From: Armatimonadota bacterium
GTDB lineage: Bacteria; Armatimonadota; Fimbriimonadia; Fimbriimonadales; Fimbriimonadaceae
Length of the DNA stretch: 64,000 nt
Direction of reading: 5' to 3'
NCBI GenBank assembly: GCA_022563855.1
Contig: JADFMN010000001.1
Coordinates: forward strand, 248,001-312,000
The translations under genes and the position numbers were made by a program. Below are positions 43,641 to 51,792 of the stretch, piece by piece. The stretch's first letter is position 1. Each line of letters opens with the position of its first letter. The notes under the pieces were generated by a model. It made no database searches. It was not told where the DNA came from and was given only the letters and a program-made list of their open reading frames with translations.

Positions 43641-44813
43641 TCAAAAACCCATGTCGTCTTTGAACGGGTTCAGGTACTCGGCCCAGAAGAAGCTCTGCTG
43701 CGGCGGGACGTCCTTGGAGATCGCGTCGTTCACGTCGAGCATCCCGATGATGAGCGGAAACTTCCCTTCTGGCGCACCGCTGGTGTTGCGGTGGTCGCCC
43801 CACGCCTCGGCCTCCGCCCACGCCCGGAACTTCGTACATTTCATGGTTTTCAGATCGACAGTGAACGCCGCGTCGAAAGTGCCGACCATGCCGCGCGTGC
43901 CGTTCTTACCGTTCGCCGACTCGCAGTCGAAGTCGCCATGGATCGTGTAAGTGTCCTCGGCGATCCGCGTGACTTTGAAGTCCATCTTCTTGATCTCGTC
44001 GAGGAACCAGCGGTCCGGCTCGCCCCTCACGAAGTCGAGCATGTGGAAGCGCACGATCTTCAGCGCGGTCGCTTGCGGAAGATCGAACACGCGGCCGCTC
44101 TTTTCAACTATCTGCCTGATTTCATCTGCGAACAGCCACATGTAATCGCGCCCGATCTGCAGATTCTTCTGCGGTGCGCCCTCCGGCAGCGGGCGTATGC
44201 GCGAAAACACGCGTAGAACGGTTGTGTCATCGGCCAGTTGCTTCGTCCAGCTGGCCTCTTGCTGCGCCTCCGTAACTTTCACGCGAGCTGGCGGGTCAGC
44301 CCAATACTCGACGAGCCCGTGGTTGAGAAAATTGTGCAGCCGTGACTCTCCTCGAAAGTTGCCAGCGTTGTACCGCTTTCCGTCCGGCCCGAGGATGTAG
44401 AACCCCTGCGTCGTGCCGCCGCCGATCTGCCCCGGCCTTCCGATGGCGGCCATGAACCACTCTTGCGTTTCGGAAGGCGTGACCTGCAGCTCGTGCGTGT
44501 TGCCCGCGAACGGGATAAAGTCCGCGCTCAGTCGCTCGACGACCGAATCGTGATTGAAGGTGACCGCCCGGTCAGCCTGACCGTTGCCTCAAGTGCAGCC
44601 GAACGGATGGCCGTTCATGATCCACAGGAACATCGGCTTGCCGCTTTGTTGCGACTCGACCCGCGCCTTCATCAGGTTGGTGCGCCACGGGATTTCCATC
44701 CAACGCTCCTCGTGCGGCTGCGGCTGGATCGACGCGACCTTCGCATCGAGATCGGCGAACTGGCCGTGGGCTAAGGCGATCGCTAGCGCGAGCATAGCTA
44801 TATTGTACGGCAA
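43641..44813 (-). CDS. Exported thioredoxin-fold protein with Cys-Thr-Sec, candidate selenoprotein (UGA at 44591-44589)
   Basis: Reading the in-frame UGA as selenocysteine gives one 390-aa protein. Residues 1-18 are a signal peptide (LALAIALAHG). Residues 30-75 look like the start of a thioredoxin fold: WMEIPWRTNLMKARVESQQS, GKPMFLWIMNGHPFGCT then Sec75. After the UGA the frame continues GNGQADRAVTFNHDSVVERL and SADFIPFAGNTHELQV, the normal continuation of such a domain, then GFYILGPDGKRYNAGNFRGE and a C-terminal domain of unknown type. There is no start codon in the 45 codons after the UGA. A SECIS-like hairpin follows it. Neighbours on the same strand are an M61 peptidase (8 bp upstream), a DsbD-N-like protein and a redoxin, supporting a redox role. 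The alternative is a nonsense mutation. Confidence 0.75.
44559..44577 (-). promoter_or_regulatory. Candidate bacterial SECIS hairpin of the CxU gene
   Basis: On the minus strand TGACC pairs with GGTCA around the loop GGGC, extended by GG/CC past a bulged C. The loop begins with G, 20 nt after the UGA, within the 16-37 nt window described for bacterial SECIS elements. A competing fold CGGTCA-GGC-TGACCG also has a G-starting loop, but only 12 nt after the UGA. Confidence 0.5.
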
Positions 44814-44821
44814 CTAGATGG

Positions 44822-46309
44822 CTAGCGGTTGCCTGGGGGCGTCTTTGGAACCGCAAACGGCCACACCTCACCGATCGACCTCGCCGCGTCGGATGCAATG
44901 TCGTTGATCTTGAATCCGCCGACCGTCATCTTCAATGCGGTGAGCAGCATCGGCTGAGTAATGGGCACGGGGCCGGGGCGCATCACCGCTGCATCGTACA
45001 CTTCTCCCAACTGTTCGCCGCCGTACTGGATGCACAGTTGCCGAATCCGATCCTCTGCAAAACCAGGGCCGTTCACGGTCTCTTTGTACAGGTCGTGCAT
45101 CACGTTGTCGAGGCTGTACTTGCCGTTTGAAAAACCTCGGATAGCGAGGTCGAGCACTATGCCGACGTTCTGACCCTTCGCGTAGTAGCTGATTCCGTAC
45201 CCTCGGCTTCCCCTTGCTTCCCAAACGCGGCGGCTCGACTCGTATGCTGAGACTTCAAGAAACTGTCTGTTCCGTACGAGACTGGTCAGGCCCCGTCCCA
45301 TACTGTTCATGAACTCCTGCTGCGAGATCAGTCCTGCACGGCAGGCGAACACCGCGGCGTAGTAGCTGGTGACTCCCTCAAACCACCAGAGCGCGCCGGT
45401 CACCGCCGGCTTCGTGTAGTCGAACGGCTTGAGCGCCTTGTCGCGGATGCGCTTGACGTTGAACGTGTGAAAGTACTCGTGGAACATGATGCTACGGGCT
45501 TGCCTGGCACTCGCGCGTCGCGAAATCCCGATGCGAGTGCTGTCGAGGTGCTCGAGCCCGCCGCCCGGACCGCCGAAGTCGAACATGAAGTAGTACCGGT
45601 CGTAAGGCAGTTCGCCAAACAGCTTGAACGCCTCCTCAACGACCTTTCTCGCGTTGTCCTCGAACTTCTTAAGGTCGACGCCTCCGCTCTTGTTGTAGCC
45701 TACGATTGCGTGCGACTTTCCATGGACCTCGAACTCATGGATCCGCACGTTGTCGCCAACCACGATCGGCGAGTCGATCAGCTCGTCGTAGTTGACGGCG
45801 CTATATGAAGCTGCCCCCTGCATCGGATCGATCGGATCGAGCGAACAGGCAACCTTTGCGCTCTCGGTGTTCAACATCACGTGTAGGGTCTGCTTCTCGT
45901 CGGCGTGGCCGGCGAACCAGCCGAACACGCCCGGTCCGCTGACGAACATCTCGTCTTGCGTCACGCGCAGATTTGGGCTGAAGGTGCCTCGGCTCTCGTT
46001 GACGATGTACTCGACCACGTTTGCTCCGCCTTCTATGGTCCAAAGATTAACGTCGCTGCCCTTCTTCGCCGTGACCTGTTCCCCGTTCAACGAGAACTTC
46101 ACCTGCTCGATCTTCTTGCCGTAGTTGAACATTTCGTAGTCGCCCGGCGCCCATCCGGGCATACGAAACTCGGTCGCAGTGTCACCATCTTCCAATACCA
46201 CCACGACCCGCGCCTGCTTGGTGTCGGGCATCGCTGCGATGAAATACCACGCCGGACGACACACCGCCGCGAGCATCACAACGGCGAAGAAGACCAAGAG
46301 CCTTTTCAT
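44822..46309 (-). CDS. M61-family metallopeptidase (glycyl aminopeptidase type)
   Basis: Exported zinc peptidase of about 495 aa. The signal region MKRLLVFFAVVMLAAV is followed by an N-terminal beta domain (ATEFRMPGWAPGDYEMFNYG) and the catalytic domain with MFHEYFHTFNVKRIRDKALK, the family's HExxH plus the KRIRP-like extension (His281 and His285 counting from the first Met at 46321); a downstream Glu in WWFEGVTSYYA is the third ligand. The usual C-terminal PDZ domain is missing: only about 100 residues follow the helical domain. The start is set at Met5 of the frame (46309). It is followed after 8 bp by the candidate selenoprotein gene. Confidence 0.9.
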   Translation of the reverse strand: MKRLLVFFAVVMLAAVCRPAWYFIAAMPDTKQARVVVVLEDGDTATEFRMPGWAPGDYEMFNYGKKIEQVKFSLNGEQVTAKKGSDVNLWTIEGGANVVEYIVNESRGTFSPNLRVTQDEMFVSGPGVFGWFAGHADEKQTLHVMLNTESAKVACSLDPIDPMQGAASYSAVNYDELIDSPIVVGDNVRIHEFEVHGKSHAIVGYNKSGGVDLKKFEDNARKVVEEAFKLFGELPYDRYYFMFDFGGPGGGLEHLDSTRIGISRRASARQARSIMFHEYFHTFNVKRIRDKALKPFDYTKPAVTGALWWFEGVTSYYAAVFACRAGLISQQEFMNSMGRGLTSLVRNRQFLEVSAYESSRRVWEARGSRGYGISYYAKGQNVGIVLDLAIRGFSNGKYSLDNVMHDLYKETVNGPGFAEDRIRQLCIQYGGEQLGEVYDAAVMRPGPVPITQPMLLTALKMTVGGFKINDIASDAARSIGEVWPFAVPKTPPGNR

Positions 46310-46641
46310 GGGATGAATCATAGCAGAGACGTGCGTGGCGGGTTCGGGGTTTCGGTCGCTGGGAGGGCGAGCGTCCTCGCGAGCCGGGCTCTAGATCAGC
46401 GTCCTGAGAAAATGCGCAAAGACACGGACAAACCCTTCGGGACAGACCGTGGCACCCTAGACGAGGTTCGGGAGTTCGGAAATTCGGTGGTTCGTCCCGA
46501 ATCCCTCGCCAGGCCTGCTGGCTAGCGATTGCCTGAGGCTTCTACGACCGGGGAAGGTCAGGTGGGGGCCGATCCTGAAGTGAGAGTCCAAAAGCCGGGT
46601 GCGATCCTTCGATCCTTCGACAAGCTCAGGACAGGCTGAGC
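46310..46641. other. Intergenic repeat cluster
   Basis: No gene. It contains the GAGGGCGAGCGTCCTCGCGA repeat (46361-46386), a CACGGACAAACCCTTCGGG hairpin copy (46431-46455) and, at 46575-46660, the hybrid of AGTGAGAGTCC with CGACAAGCTCAGGACAGGCT also seen at 40800-40880. These are dispersed elements nested next to each other. Confidence 0.6.
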
Positions 46642-47289
46642 TCAGAAGAGAGCCTGCGCTGCATTGGAGGGCAGCGCACGTCTTCCCTGTTTCAATTTTA
46701 TGGAGGACCTAATGTCCGTCAACGTCGACGAGTAGGACACGATCACGCCCCTGGCGGTGTCGAACGTCGTCTTGACGGTAATAGGCCAACCTTCTCCGTC
46801 CTCTACCGGAAATTCACCCTTCAATCTTAACGTCGCGAGCGTCCCGGTCGGTCCTCCCAGGCTCACGAACTTTCCTTCAAGTTCGATAGTTATTTCAACA
46901 ACGGGGATCACGCACTTGACCTTGAACGAGCCACCGACTTCGACAGGCTCTTCCGGCAGAGCAAGAAAAGCGAGGAAGGCCCGGGTGTTCGTGGTACCGG
47001 CTACGAGCTTGCCATACTTCGTCATCGTTACATCTCCAGCCCTAAGATCACCGCTAGCGGCTCTGCCTTCGTTCCGGAATACGACTTGGGACATAGAGAC
47101 GATGTAGGTTTTCTCGCCCGCCTTCTTCACAGTCATGACCAGCTCCCCGGTCGAGTCCAAGAGGATCGGCGACATCTTCTGGTCAACCGTATACGTCAGT
47201 TCGTCGCCAACCTTCCAGCGAAGTTGAAAGTCGACCTTGTCCGGAACAGAGGAACCGAGAATGGCGGCACAGGCAACGGCGGTCAGCAT
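46642..47289 (-). CDS. Exported protein, unknown
   Basis: A 215-aa protein with a short signal peptide (MLTAVACAAILGSSV) and a beta-rich mature part (KVDFQLRWKVGDELTYTVDQ, ELVMTVKKAGEKTYIVSMSQ, ITIELEGKFVSLGGPTGTL). The alternating pattern suggests a lipocalin-like or DUF-type periplasmic beta domain. The last dozen residues (RRALPSNAAQALF) are encoded by a dispersed repeat, so the native C-terminus may have been replaced. No family assignment. Confidence 0.65.
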   Translation of the reverse strand: MLTAVACAAILGSSVPDKVDFQLRWKVGDELTYTVDQKMSPILLDSTGELVMTVKKAGEKTYIVSMSQVVFRNEGRAASGDLRAGDVTMTKYGKLVAGTTNTRAFLAFLALPEEPVEVGGSFKVKCVIPVVEITIELEGKFVSLGGPTGTLATLRLKGEFPVEDGEGWPITVKTTFDTARGVIVSYSSTLTDIRSSIKLKQGRRALPSNAAQALF

Positions 47290-47609
47290 TTCGTAGTTCC
47301 TTCTCTAAAGAGTTTATCACGTTGAGCACAGATGAAACGCCCTTGACGACGGACACATGTAACGACGGCATCCTTGCTGTCGAGGCCAGCGGAGGTCGAT
47401 GAGCGCTTTTCAACGCGCATGTGAAATACGCAAGCCCGTTCACGGACAAACCCTTCGGGCCTGACCGTGGCACACCGGATGAGGTTCGGTATGGGAGTGC
47501 GCGGGCCACCCTCCTGGAGATGTCCAGGCGAACTCTGTAGCGTGAGCGAGGAGAGTTGACTTATTGCAAGGCGGACACCTGTTGTCAGTGAAAACGAGCA
47601 CATAACACA
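47290..47609. other. 320-bp intergenic region with a CACGG...CCGTG repeat
   Basis: No gene is supported. CACGGACAAACCCTTCGGGC followed by CTGACCGTGGCACAC (47441-47475) is the best-preserved copy of this hairpin family: outer stem CACGG/CCGTG and inner CCC-TTCG-GG. The promoter for the peptidase gene at 47610 should be in its last 100 bp. Confidence 0.5.
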
Positions 47610-48302
47610 ATGGCAACAGGACAGGAACTACTCGCCATCGCCAAGAAGCACATAGGGGAGAGATACATCTTCGGCGCGCGCGCACCGGTGGACAATCCTT
47701 ATTGGAAGGGGCCGTGGGACTGCGCGGAGTTCACGACTTGGGTCGTGTACCAGGCGACGAAGAAACTGTACGGCACAACGAACAACGCGAAGCCGTCGGT
47801 AGCCGACGCCTACACCGGCGCGTGGTGGCGCGACTCGAAGAAGTTGGGCAAGCGTGTGACGGTCGCTGAGGCCGCGGCCACGCCCGGCGCTTGCCTGCTG
47901 AGACAACCGCTGAGCAACCGGGTCGGGCACATAGCTTTTTCGGACGGCTGCGGCAAGACGGTCGAGGCGATGGGCACAGCGTTCGGCGTTCGAGCGGGCA
48001 GCGTGTCTGGCCGGGTGTGGGACTGCGGAGTCCTGGTGCCGTGGATCAAATACAAGGCTGGGGACGCACCGGTCATAGATCCCCCGTCGTCGCCTGTGTA
48101 CCGGCTGAAGAGGCCGTTGATGCGCGGTCCGCAGGTGATGGCCATCCAACGAGCGTTGAAGCGGCTCGGTTTCGATCCGGGGCCGATCGACGGTTTTTAC
48201 GGCCAGTTGACGGCGTCTGCGGTCGCGGTGTTCCAAGCCGTCTCCGGTGTCGTCACAGACGGCCAAGCTGGGCCGATCACGATGGCGCTGCTGGGCGTTT
48301 GA
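47610..48302 (+). CDS. NlpC/P60-like peptidase with peptidoglycan-binding domain (endolysin-like)
   Basis: A 230-aa protein with two domains. Residues 1-155 look like an NlpC/P60-type cysteine peptidase: Cys38 in GPWDCAEFTTWVV and His107 in NRVGHIAFSDG. Residues 165-230 are a PG_binding_1 domain (MRGPQVMAIQRALKRLGFDP, then IDGFYGQLTASAVAVFQAVS). There is no signal peptide, which with the domain order suggests a phage endolysin rather than a host cell-wall remodelling enzyme. No phage genes flank it, so it may be a domesticated lysin or exported by a non-Sec path. Confidence 0.8.
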   Translation: MATGQELLAIAKKHIGERYIFGARAPVDNPYWKGPWDCAEFTTWVVYQATKKLYGTTNNAKPSVADAYTGAWWRDSKKLGKRVTVAEAAATPGACLLRQPLSNRVGHIAFSDGCGKTVEAMGTAFGVRAGSVSGRVWDCGVLVPWIKYKAGDAPVIDPPSSPVYRLKRPLMRGPQVMAIQRALKRLGFDPGPIDGFYGQLTASAVAVFQAVSGVVTDGQAGPITMALLGV

Positions 48303-48376
48303 CGTCGCCCGTTTTGCGTCCCCTGGTCTTCGACTGGTTTGGCCCGTGGAATACCCCCTCCCTAACCTTGGCGCGG

Positions 48377-48401
48377 GCGCAGCCTCCACAGGAGGCTGCG
48401 C
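48377..48401. repeat. Perfect 11-bp stem hairpin between convergent genes
   Basis: GCGCAGCCTCC and GGAGGCTGCGC flank ACA. No T-run follows on either strand, so it is either a bidirectional non-canonical terminator for the convergent peptidase and carA genes or a REP-type hairpin. Confidence 0.6.
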
Positions 48402-48459
48402 GCGGCCAATCCCAAGGGGGAGGGAACGAACCTCGCACCTTGCACCTCGTACCCCGCAC

Positions 48460-49569
48460 CTAGACCCTAGATCCCACGATCCGATCCACAAATTGCACGA
48501 AGTACTTCCGCGAGTCCCAGGGGCCGGGGGCGGCTTCGGGGTGGTACTGGATGCTCGACGCGTCGGCCGAAGCGATCTGAATCCCCTCGACCGTTCCGTC
48601 GTTCACATTCAGCTGCGTCACCTCGGCGCCGGTGCCCTCGAGTGAGTCGGGGTGGACCGCGTAGCCGTGGTTCTGCGAGGTGATCGTCACCGTTCCGTCG
48701 AGCAGGTCCTTGACCGGGTGGTTCGACCCTCGGTGGCCGAACTTCAGCTTGTAAGTCGAGCCCCCGACCGCGCGGCACAGCATCTGGTTGCCGAGGCAGA
48801 TGCCGAACATCGGCCGCTGTCCCAAAAGCGACTTCACGGTCTCGACGACTTCATCGAGCTGCACGGGGTCCCCGGGACCCGGTGAGAGCAGAATGCCGTC
48901 CGGCTTGTAAGACATCACTTCGTCTGCGGACGTACTCGCCGGTACGACGATCGATCTCACGTGCAGATTGGCAAGACGGCGGAGAATGTTAAACTTCAAT
49001 CCGCAATCGAGCACGACGACCCGAGCCTTGTACCCCTCGTCGGACGCGCCGATCTCCTCCCTGAACGACTTGCCCCAGGCGTACGGCTTCTCGGTCGTCA
49101 CTTTGGCGACGAAGTTCTGTTCATCGTAGCTCTCGACTGTCTTCAGATGGGCGATGGCCTCGTCAGGATCGCCTGTCGTGATGCAGCCCATCGTGACGCC
49201 CGCGCTGCGGATTCGCTTCGTCAGCATCCGGGTGTCGATGCCTTGGATGCCGACCATTCCCCTCTCCTTCAGCAGCGCGTTGATCGTTTTCTTGCTGCGC
49301 CAGTTGCTCGGTTTCTCGCACGCCTCGCGCACGATGATCCCGGCGGGCTGCAGGCGGTCCGACTCGAAATCGTCGTCGTTGATCCCGTAGTTCCCGATCA
49401 TCGGGTAGGTGAACAGGACGATCTGTCCGGCGTAGGAGGGGTCGCTGAGGATCTCCTGATAGCCGGTCATGCCCGTGTTGAAAACGACTTCGCCGGTGGT
49501 CTGGCCTTCCGCTCCGAGCGGCCTGCCTTCGATCACCGTTCCGTCTGCGAGTACGAGGTGTGCGGGCAC
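48460..49569 (-). CDS. carA: Carbamoyl-phosphate synthase small subunit (glutaminase)
   Basis: Class I glutamine amidotransferase subunit supplying ammonia to CarB for arginine and pyrimidine synthesis. The N-terminal CPSase_sm domain (HLVLADGTVIEGRPLGAEGQ, VVFNTGMTGYQEILSDPSYA) is followed by the GATase domain with nucleophile Cys258 in MFGICLGNQML and the His/Glu pair in IQYHPEAAPGP. In the nucleophile elbow Asn replaces the usual His (GICLGNQ versus GICLGHQ). Length 369 aa is normal. It lies 9 kb from the two carB genes rather than next to them. Confidence 0.96.
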   Translation of the reverse strand: MPAHLVLADGTVIEGRPLGAEGQTTGEVVFNTGMTGYQEILSDPSYAGQIVLFTYPMIGNYGINDDDFESDRLQPAGIIVREACEKPSNWRSKKTINALLKERGMVGIQGIDTRMLTKRIRSAGVTMGCITTGDPDEAIAHLKTVESYDEQNFVAKVTTEKPYAWGKSFREEIGASDEGYKARVVVLDCGLKFNILRRLANLHVRSIVVPASTSADEVMSYKPDGILLSPGPGDPVQLDEVVETVKSLLGQRPMFGICLGNQMLCRAVGGSTYKLKFGHRGSNHPVKDLLDGTVTITSQNHGYAVHPDSLEGTGAEVTQLNVNDGTVEGIQIASADASSIQYHPEAAPGPWDSRKYFVQFVDRIVGSRV

Positions 49570-49639
49570 TGAGGTCGGCGCTGTTATACCTGGGTTGGCG
49601 CTTCGCTGACACGTGCCAGCGCTGTCGCTCGGAATCTCG

Positions 49640-49969
49640 CTACTTATAGGAATCCGGCACTTCGACGTCCGTTTCGACCTCTACCCTTGTCACTTTGCCG
49701 TCCATCATCCAGATTATCAACATCGGAGCATCTTCGACGTTGAAGTAGACGAGTCGGTCTTGCGAAGCGCTGTACGGATCGAGCATCGTATCCCCCGATA
49801 TCGGACCGACCCTCCACCTCGGCTCACCAAGCACGTCGATTACCTCTTGTTCTGTCATTCCAATCGTAACGTCATCGGCGGACTTTGCGTCGCTTGCCGA
49901 CGAGCTACAACCGACCGCGATCATCAAGAAAACACCAAGCACGGCGAGTCTTGCTCCGGGTTTTTTCAT
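49640..49969 (-). CDS. SmpA/OmlA-like lipoprotein, array member 1
   Basis: First (promoter-distal in position) of nine tandem paralogues on this strand. It has 109 aa: signal and lipobox AVGC, a short Ser/Asp linker, then the SmpA/OmlA(BamE)-like domain with VTIGMTEQEVIDVLGEPRWR and a closing YFNVEDAPMLIIWMMDGKVT strand. Such domains bind partner proteins in the outer-membrane assembly machinery or act as inhibitors; in this genome the role is unknown. TATAGT lies exactly 8 nt before the ATG. An unrelated lipoprotein on the other strand separates it from the rest of the array. Confidence 0.82.
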   Translation of the reverse strand: MKKPGARLAVLGVFLMIAVGCSSSASDAKSADDVTIGMTEQEVIDVLGEPRWRVGPISGDTMLDPYSASQDRLVYFNVEDAPMLIIWMMDGKVTRVEVETDVEVPDSYK

Positions 49970-50083
49970 CGGGCTCTACTATACAGGATTGCCTTACATG
50001 GAGTTCTGTGAACTGCGCACACCGTTCTGGCTCAAATCGACACTCTACACGTCGTGCCCTGGTACGATCAAGCCAAAGGAATC

Positions 50084-50488
50084 GTGATACAGCGCAGTTT
50101 ACTCTTCGCCCTCTTCGTTGGAGCATTGCTTCTGCCATGTTCTTGCAGCAAGACCGGAGGGTCCAAGTTGGCCAAGGAGGTCCTTGCCGTGCCCATACTC
50201 ATAGAAAACGGGTTCGAATGGACCAACGCAGGAGAAAGGGACTCGACGGGTCGAATCTGGCATACCGCCGGCGGATCCTGTACAATACCGTTACCGAGGC
50301 TGAAAGCGGTGGAGGCGGTTCAACGGACGCTTTCGCCTGAAAATGGCTGGACCCGGGACGACGAAGACGGTATTTTCATCTCGCTTCTAAAGATAGTCGA
50401 ACACGACGAGGAAGTCCTAGTCTTCTTCCGACTTAGTCCGCTCGATAAGTCGACCATCGTGACCGTGATGAAGACCAACAGGTATTAG
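50084..50488 (+). CDS. Small lipoprotein on the opposite strand of the array
   Basis: About 134 aa from GTG 50084 (GTG 50054 is also in frame). Signal RSLLFALFVGALLLP ends in a lipobox-like CSCSK. The mature region (VPILIENGFEWTNAGERDST, then GGSCTIPLPRLKAVEAVQRT) has no motif I recognise and is not related to the SmpA-like neighbours. It interrupts the tandem array and is its only plus-strand gene. AAAGGA lies close before the GTG. Confidence 0.65.
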   Translation: MIQRSLLFALFVGALLLPCSCSKTGGSKLAKEVLAVPILIENGFEWTNAGERDSTGRIWHTAGGSCTIPLPRLKAVEAVQRTLSPENGWTRDDEDGIFISLLKIVEHDEEVLVFFRLSPLDKSTIVTVMKTNRY

Positions 50489-50632
50489 TCGCATCCACGC
50501 AATGTATCAACACACCTTGGCGCGCTTCCAGCACTGCTCTCTACATCTCAACCGATAATCCCGTCCAATTCTTGAACAGGTTGCCGACTTCCTTCGAAGA
50601 CGTACTAGCCGACATGAGGTGTTGGACGCGAA

Positions 50633-50670
50633 CTAAAAAGAACGCCGACGACGGCGAGTCTTGCTCCGAG
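50633..50670 (-). pseudogene. Relic of an SmpA-like lipoprotein signal peptide, A
   Basis: On the minus strand this reads LGARLAVVGVLF then stop, the core of the array's shared signal sequence (KKLGAGLAVLGVFLM), without the initial MKK and without the mature domain. It marks an extra array unit that has been lost. Confidence 0.65.
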
Positions 50671-50697
50671 TCCTCTCGTAGGAGCAAATTATGACCG

Positions 50698-50967
50698 CTA
50701 GTCGGACAACACTGTCTCTCTCGAGTCAACCTTCGTCACTTTGCCGTCCTTGAACCAGACCATTATGTCTTCGCCCTCAACGTCCATGTATAAAAGTCGG
50801 TTTTGTCCAGAGCTGTCCGTGTTGACCGTCCCCATAGGCTCGCCGAGCACGTCGATGACCTGGTTTTCCGTCATGCCGACCTTGACCTTGTCCGCAGGCG
50901 AGCCGCAACCGACTGCGATCATCAAGAGAACGCCGAGTACCGCGAGTCCTGCTCCGAGTTTTTTCAT
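50698..50967 (-). CDS. SmpA/OmlA-like lipoprotein, array member 2
   Basis: The shortest member, 89 aa, with almost no linker: lipobox AVGCG is followed directly by KVKVGMTENQVIDVLGEPMG. The last strand is YMDVEGEDIMVWFKDGKVTK. It is closest to members 1 and 3 in the mature part. An AATAAT hexamer lies 8 nt before the ATG. It ends next to relic A and is separated from member 3 by only 9 bp. Confidence 0.82.
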   Translation of the reverse strand: MKKLGAGLAVLGVLLMIAVGCGSPADKVKVGMTENQVIDVLGEPMGTVNTDSSGQNRLLYMDVEGEDIMVWFKDGKVTKVDSRETVLSD

Positions 50968-50976
50968 ACGACCATA

Positions 50977-51261
50977 TTATTCCGGAGGGCCGAAACCCTC
51001 GGGTGCCGATGGGAAGATCAGTACGCTCGTCACTGTGCCGTACCTGAACAAGATATTTATGTTCTCGCCGTCAACGTCATAGTAGAGAAAGCGGATTTCA
51101 TCGGTCATGTAGGTGGGCCTCCTATATCTAGGCTCGCCGAGCACGGCGATGACCTCCTGTTCCGTCATGCCGACCTCAATTTTTTCGGCCGGCGAGCCGC
51201 AACCAACCGCAATCATCAAGAGAACGGCGAGTGCCGCAAGTCTCGCTCCTAGCTTTTTCAT
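50977..51261 (-). CDS. SmpA/OmlA-like lipoprotein, array member 3
   Basis: A 94-aa paralogue starting at Met 51261 (the open frame continues upstream through repeat sequence). Lipobox AVGCG is followed by EKIEVGMTEQEVIAVLGEPR. The C-terminal strands include IRFLYYDVDGENINILFRYG. TACAAT is 8 nt before the ATG. Its mature domain is near that of member 2, suggesting one duplication between them. Confidence 0.82.
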   Translation of the reverse strand: MKKLGARLAALAVLLMIAVGCGSPAEKIEVGMTEQEVIAVLGEPRYRRPTYMTDEIRFLYYDVDGENINILFRYGTVTSVLIFPSAPEGFGPPE

Positions 51262-51346
51262 GGGGCTCCATTGTACACGGTCGCCGCGTGAGTGGCACAA
51301 CCGTGCGCGCTCACCCCGGTCTTCCTTTCCGCAAGGCGGCAGACCG

Positions 51347-51691
51347 TCACTGGGCTTTCCCGTCAATCCACGGAAGATAAATCACTTTGCCGTCCAGAAA
51401 ATTGACTCCCGTTTGTATGCCTGCGTCGGTGTCGTATACCCAAGTCGCCTCCCTGGGGTCCGACATTGGCAACAACAGCTTAGGCTCGCCGAGCAAGTCT
51501 CGAACCTGCTGTTCTGTCATACCAATCCGTACCTGTCTTACCAAGTCGTTCGATACCGGTCCGCTGGAATCTACGCCGCCCGTGGAATATCCGCTGTCAG
51601 AGGACGAGCTGTCATTGGCGGACGAGTTGCAACCGACAGCCATTATTAAGAAAACGCCAAGTGCGGCGAGTCCTGCTGCTAGTTTTTTCAT
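51347..51691 (-). CDS. SmpA/OmlA-like lipoprotein, array member 4
   Basis: A 114-aa protein with a long Ser/Gly/Asp linker (SSSSDSGYSTGGVDSSGPVS) before VRIGMTEQQVRDLLGEPKLL. The domain ends GVNFLDGKVIYLPWIDGKAQ. It is nearly identical to member 7 (52568-52912) in domain and flanks, so the two derive from one recent duplication of a multi-gene block. TACAAT lies 8 nt before the ATG. Confidence 0.83.
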   Translation of the reverse strand: MKKLAAGLAALGVFLIMAVGCNSSANDSSSSDSGYSTGGVDSSGPVSNDLVRQVRIGMTEQQVRDLLGEPKLLLPMSDPREATWVYDTDAGIQTGVNFLDGKVIYLPWIDGKAQ

Positions 51692-51724
51692 GGAACTTTA
51701 TTGTACACGGTCGCCGTACGAGTT

Positions 51725-51787
51725 TCAACCGACCGGGCTTATCAAGAGCGCGCCTAGCGCCACGAGTCTTGCTCCATGTTTCTTCAT
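51725..51787 (-). pseudogene. Relic of an SmpA-like lipoprotein, B (20 codons)
   Basis: ATG followed by KKHGARLVALGALLISPVG and a stop. This is the shared signal peptide with the lipobox Cys replaced by the stop region; no SmpA domain follows. It lies between members 4 and 5 and shows that the array also loses copies. Confidence 0.75.
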
Positions 51788-51792
51788 CTGCA

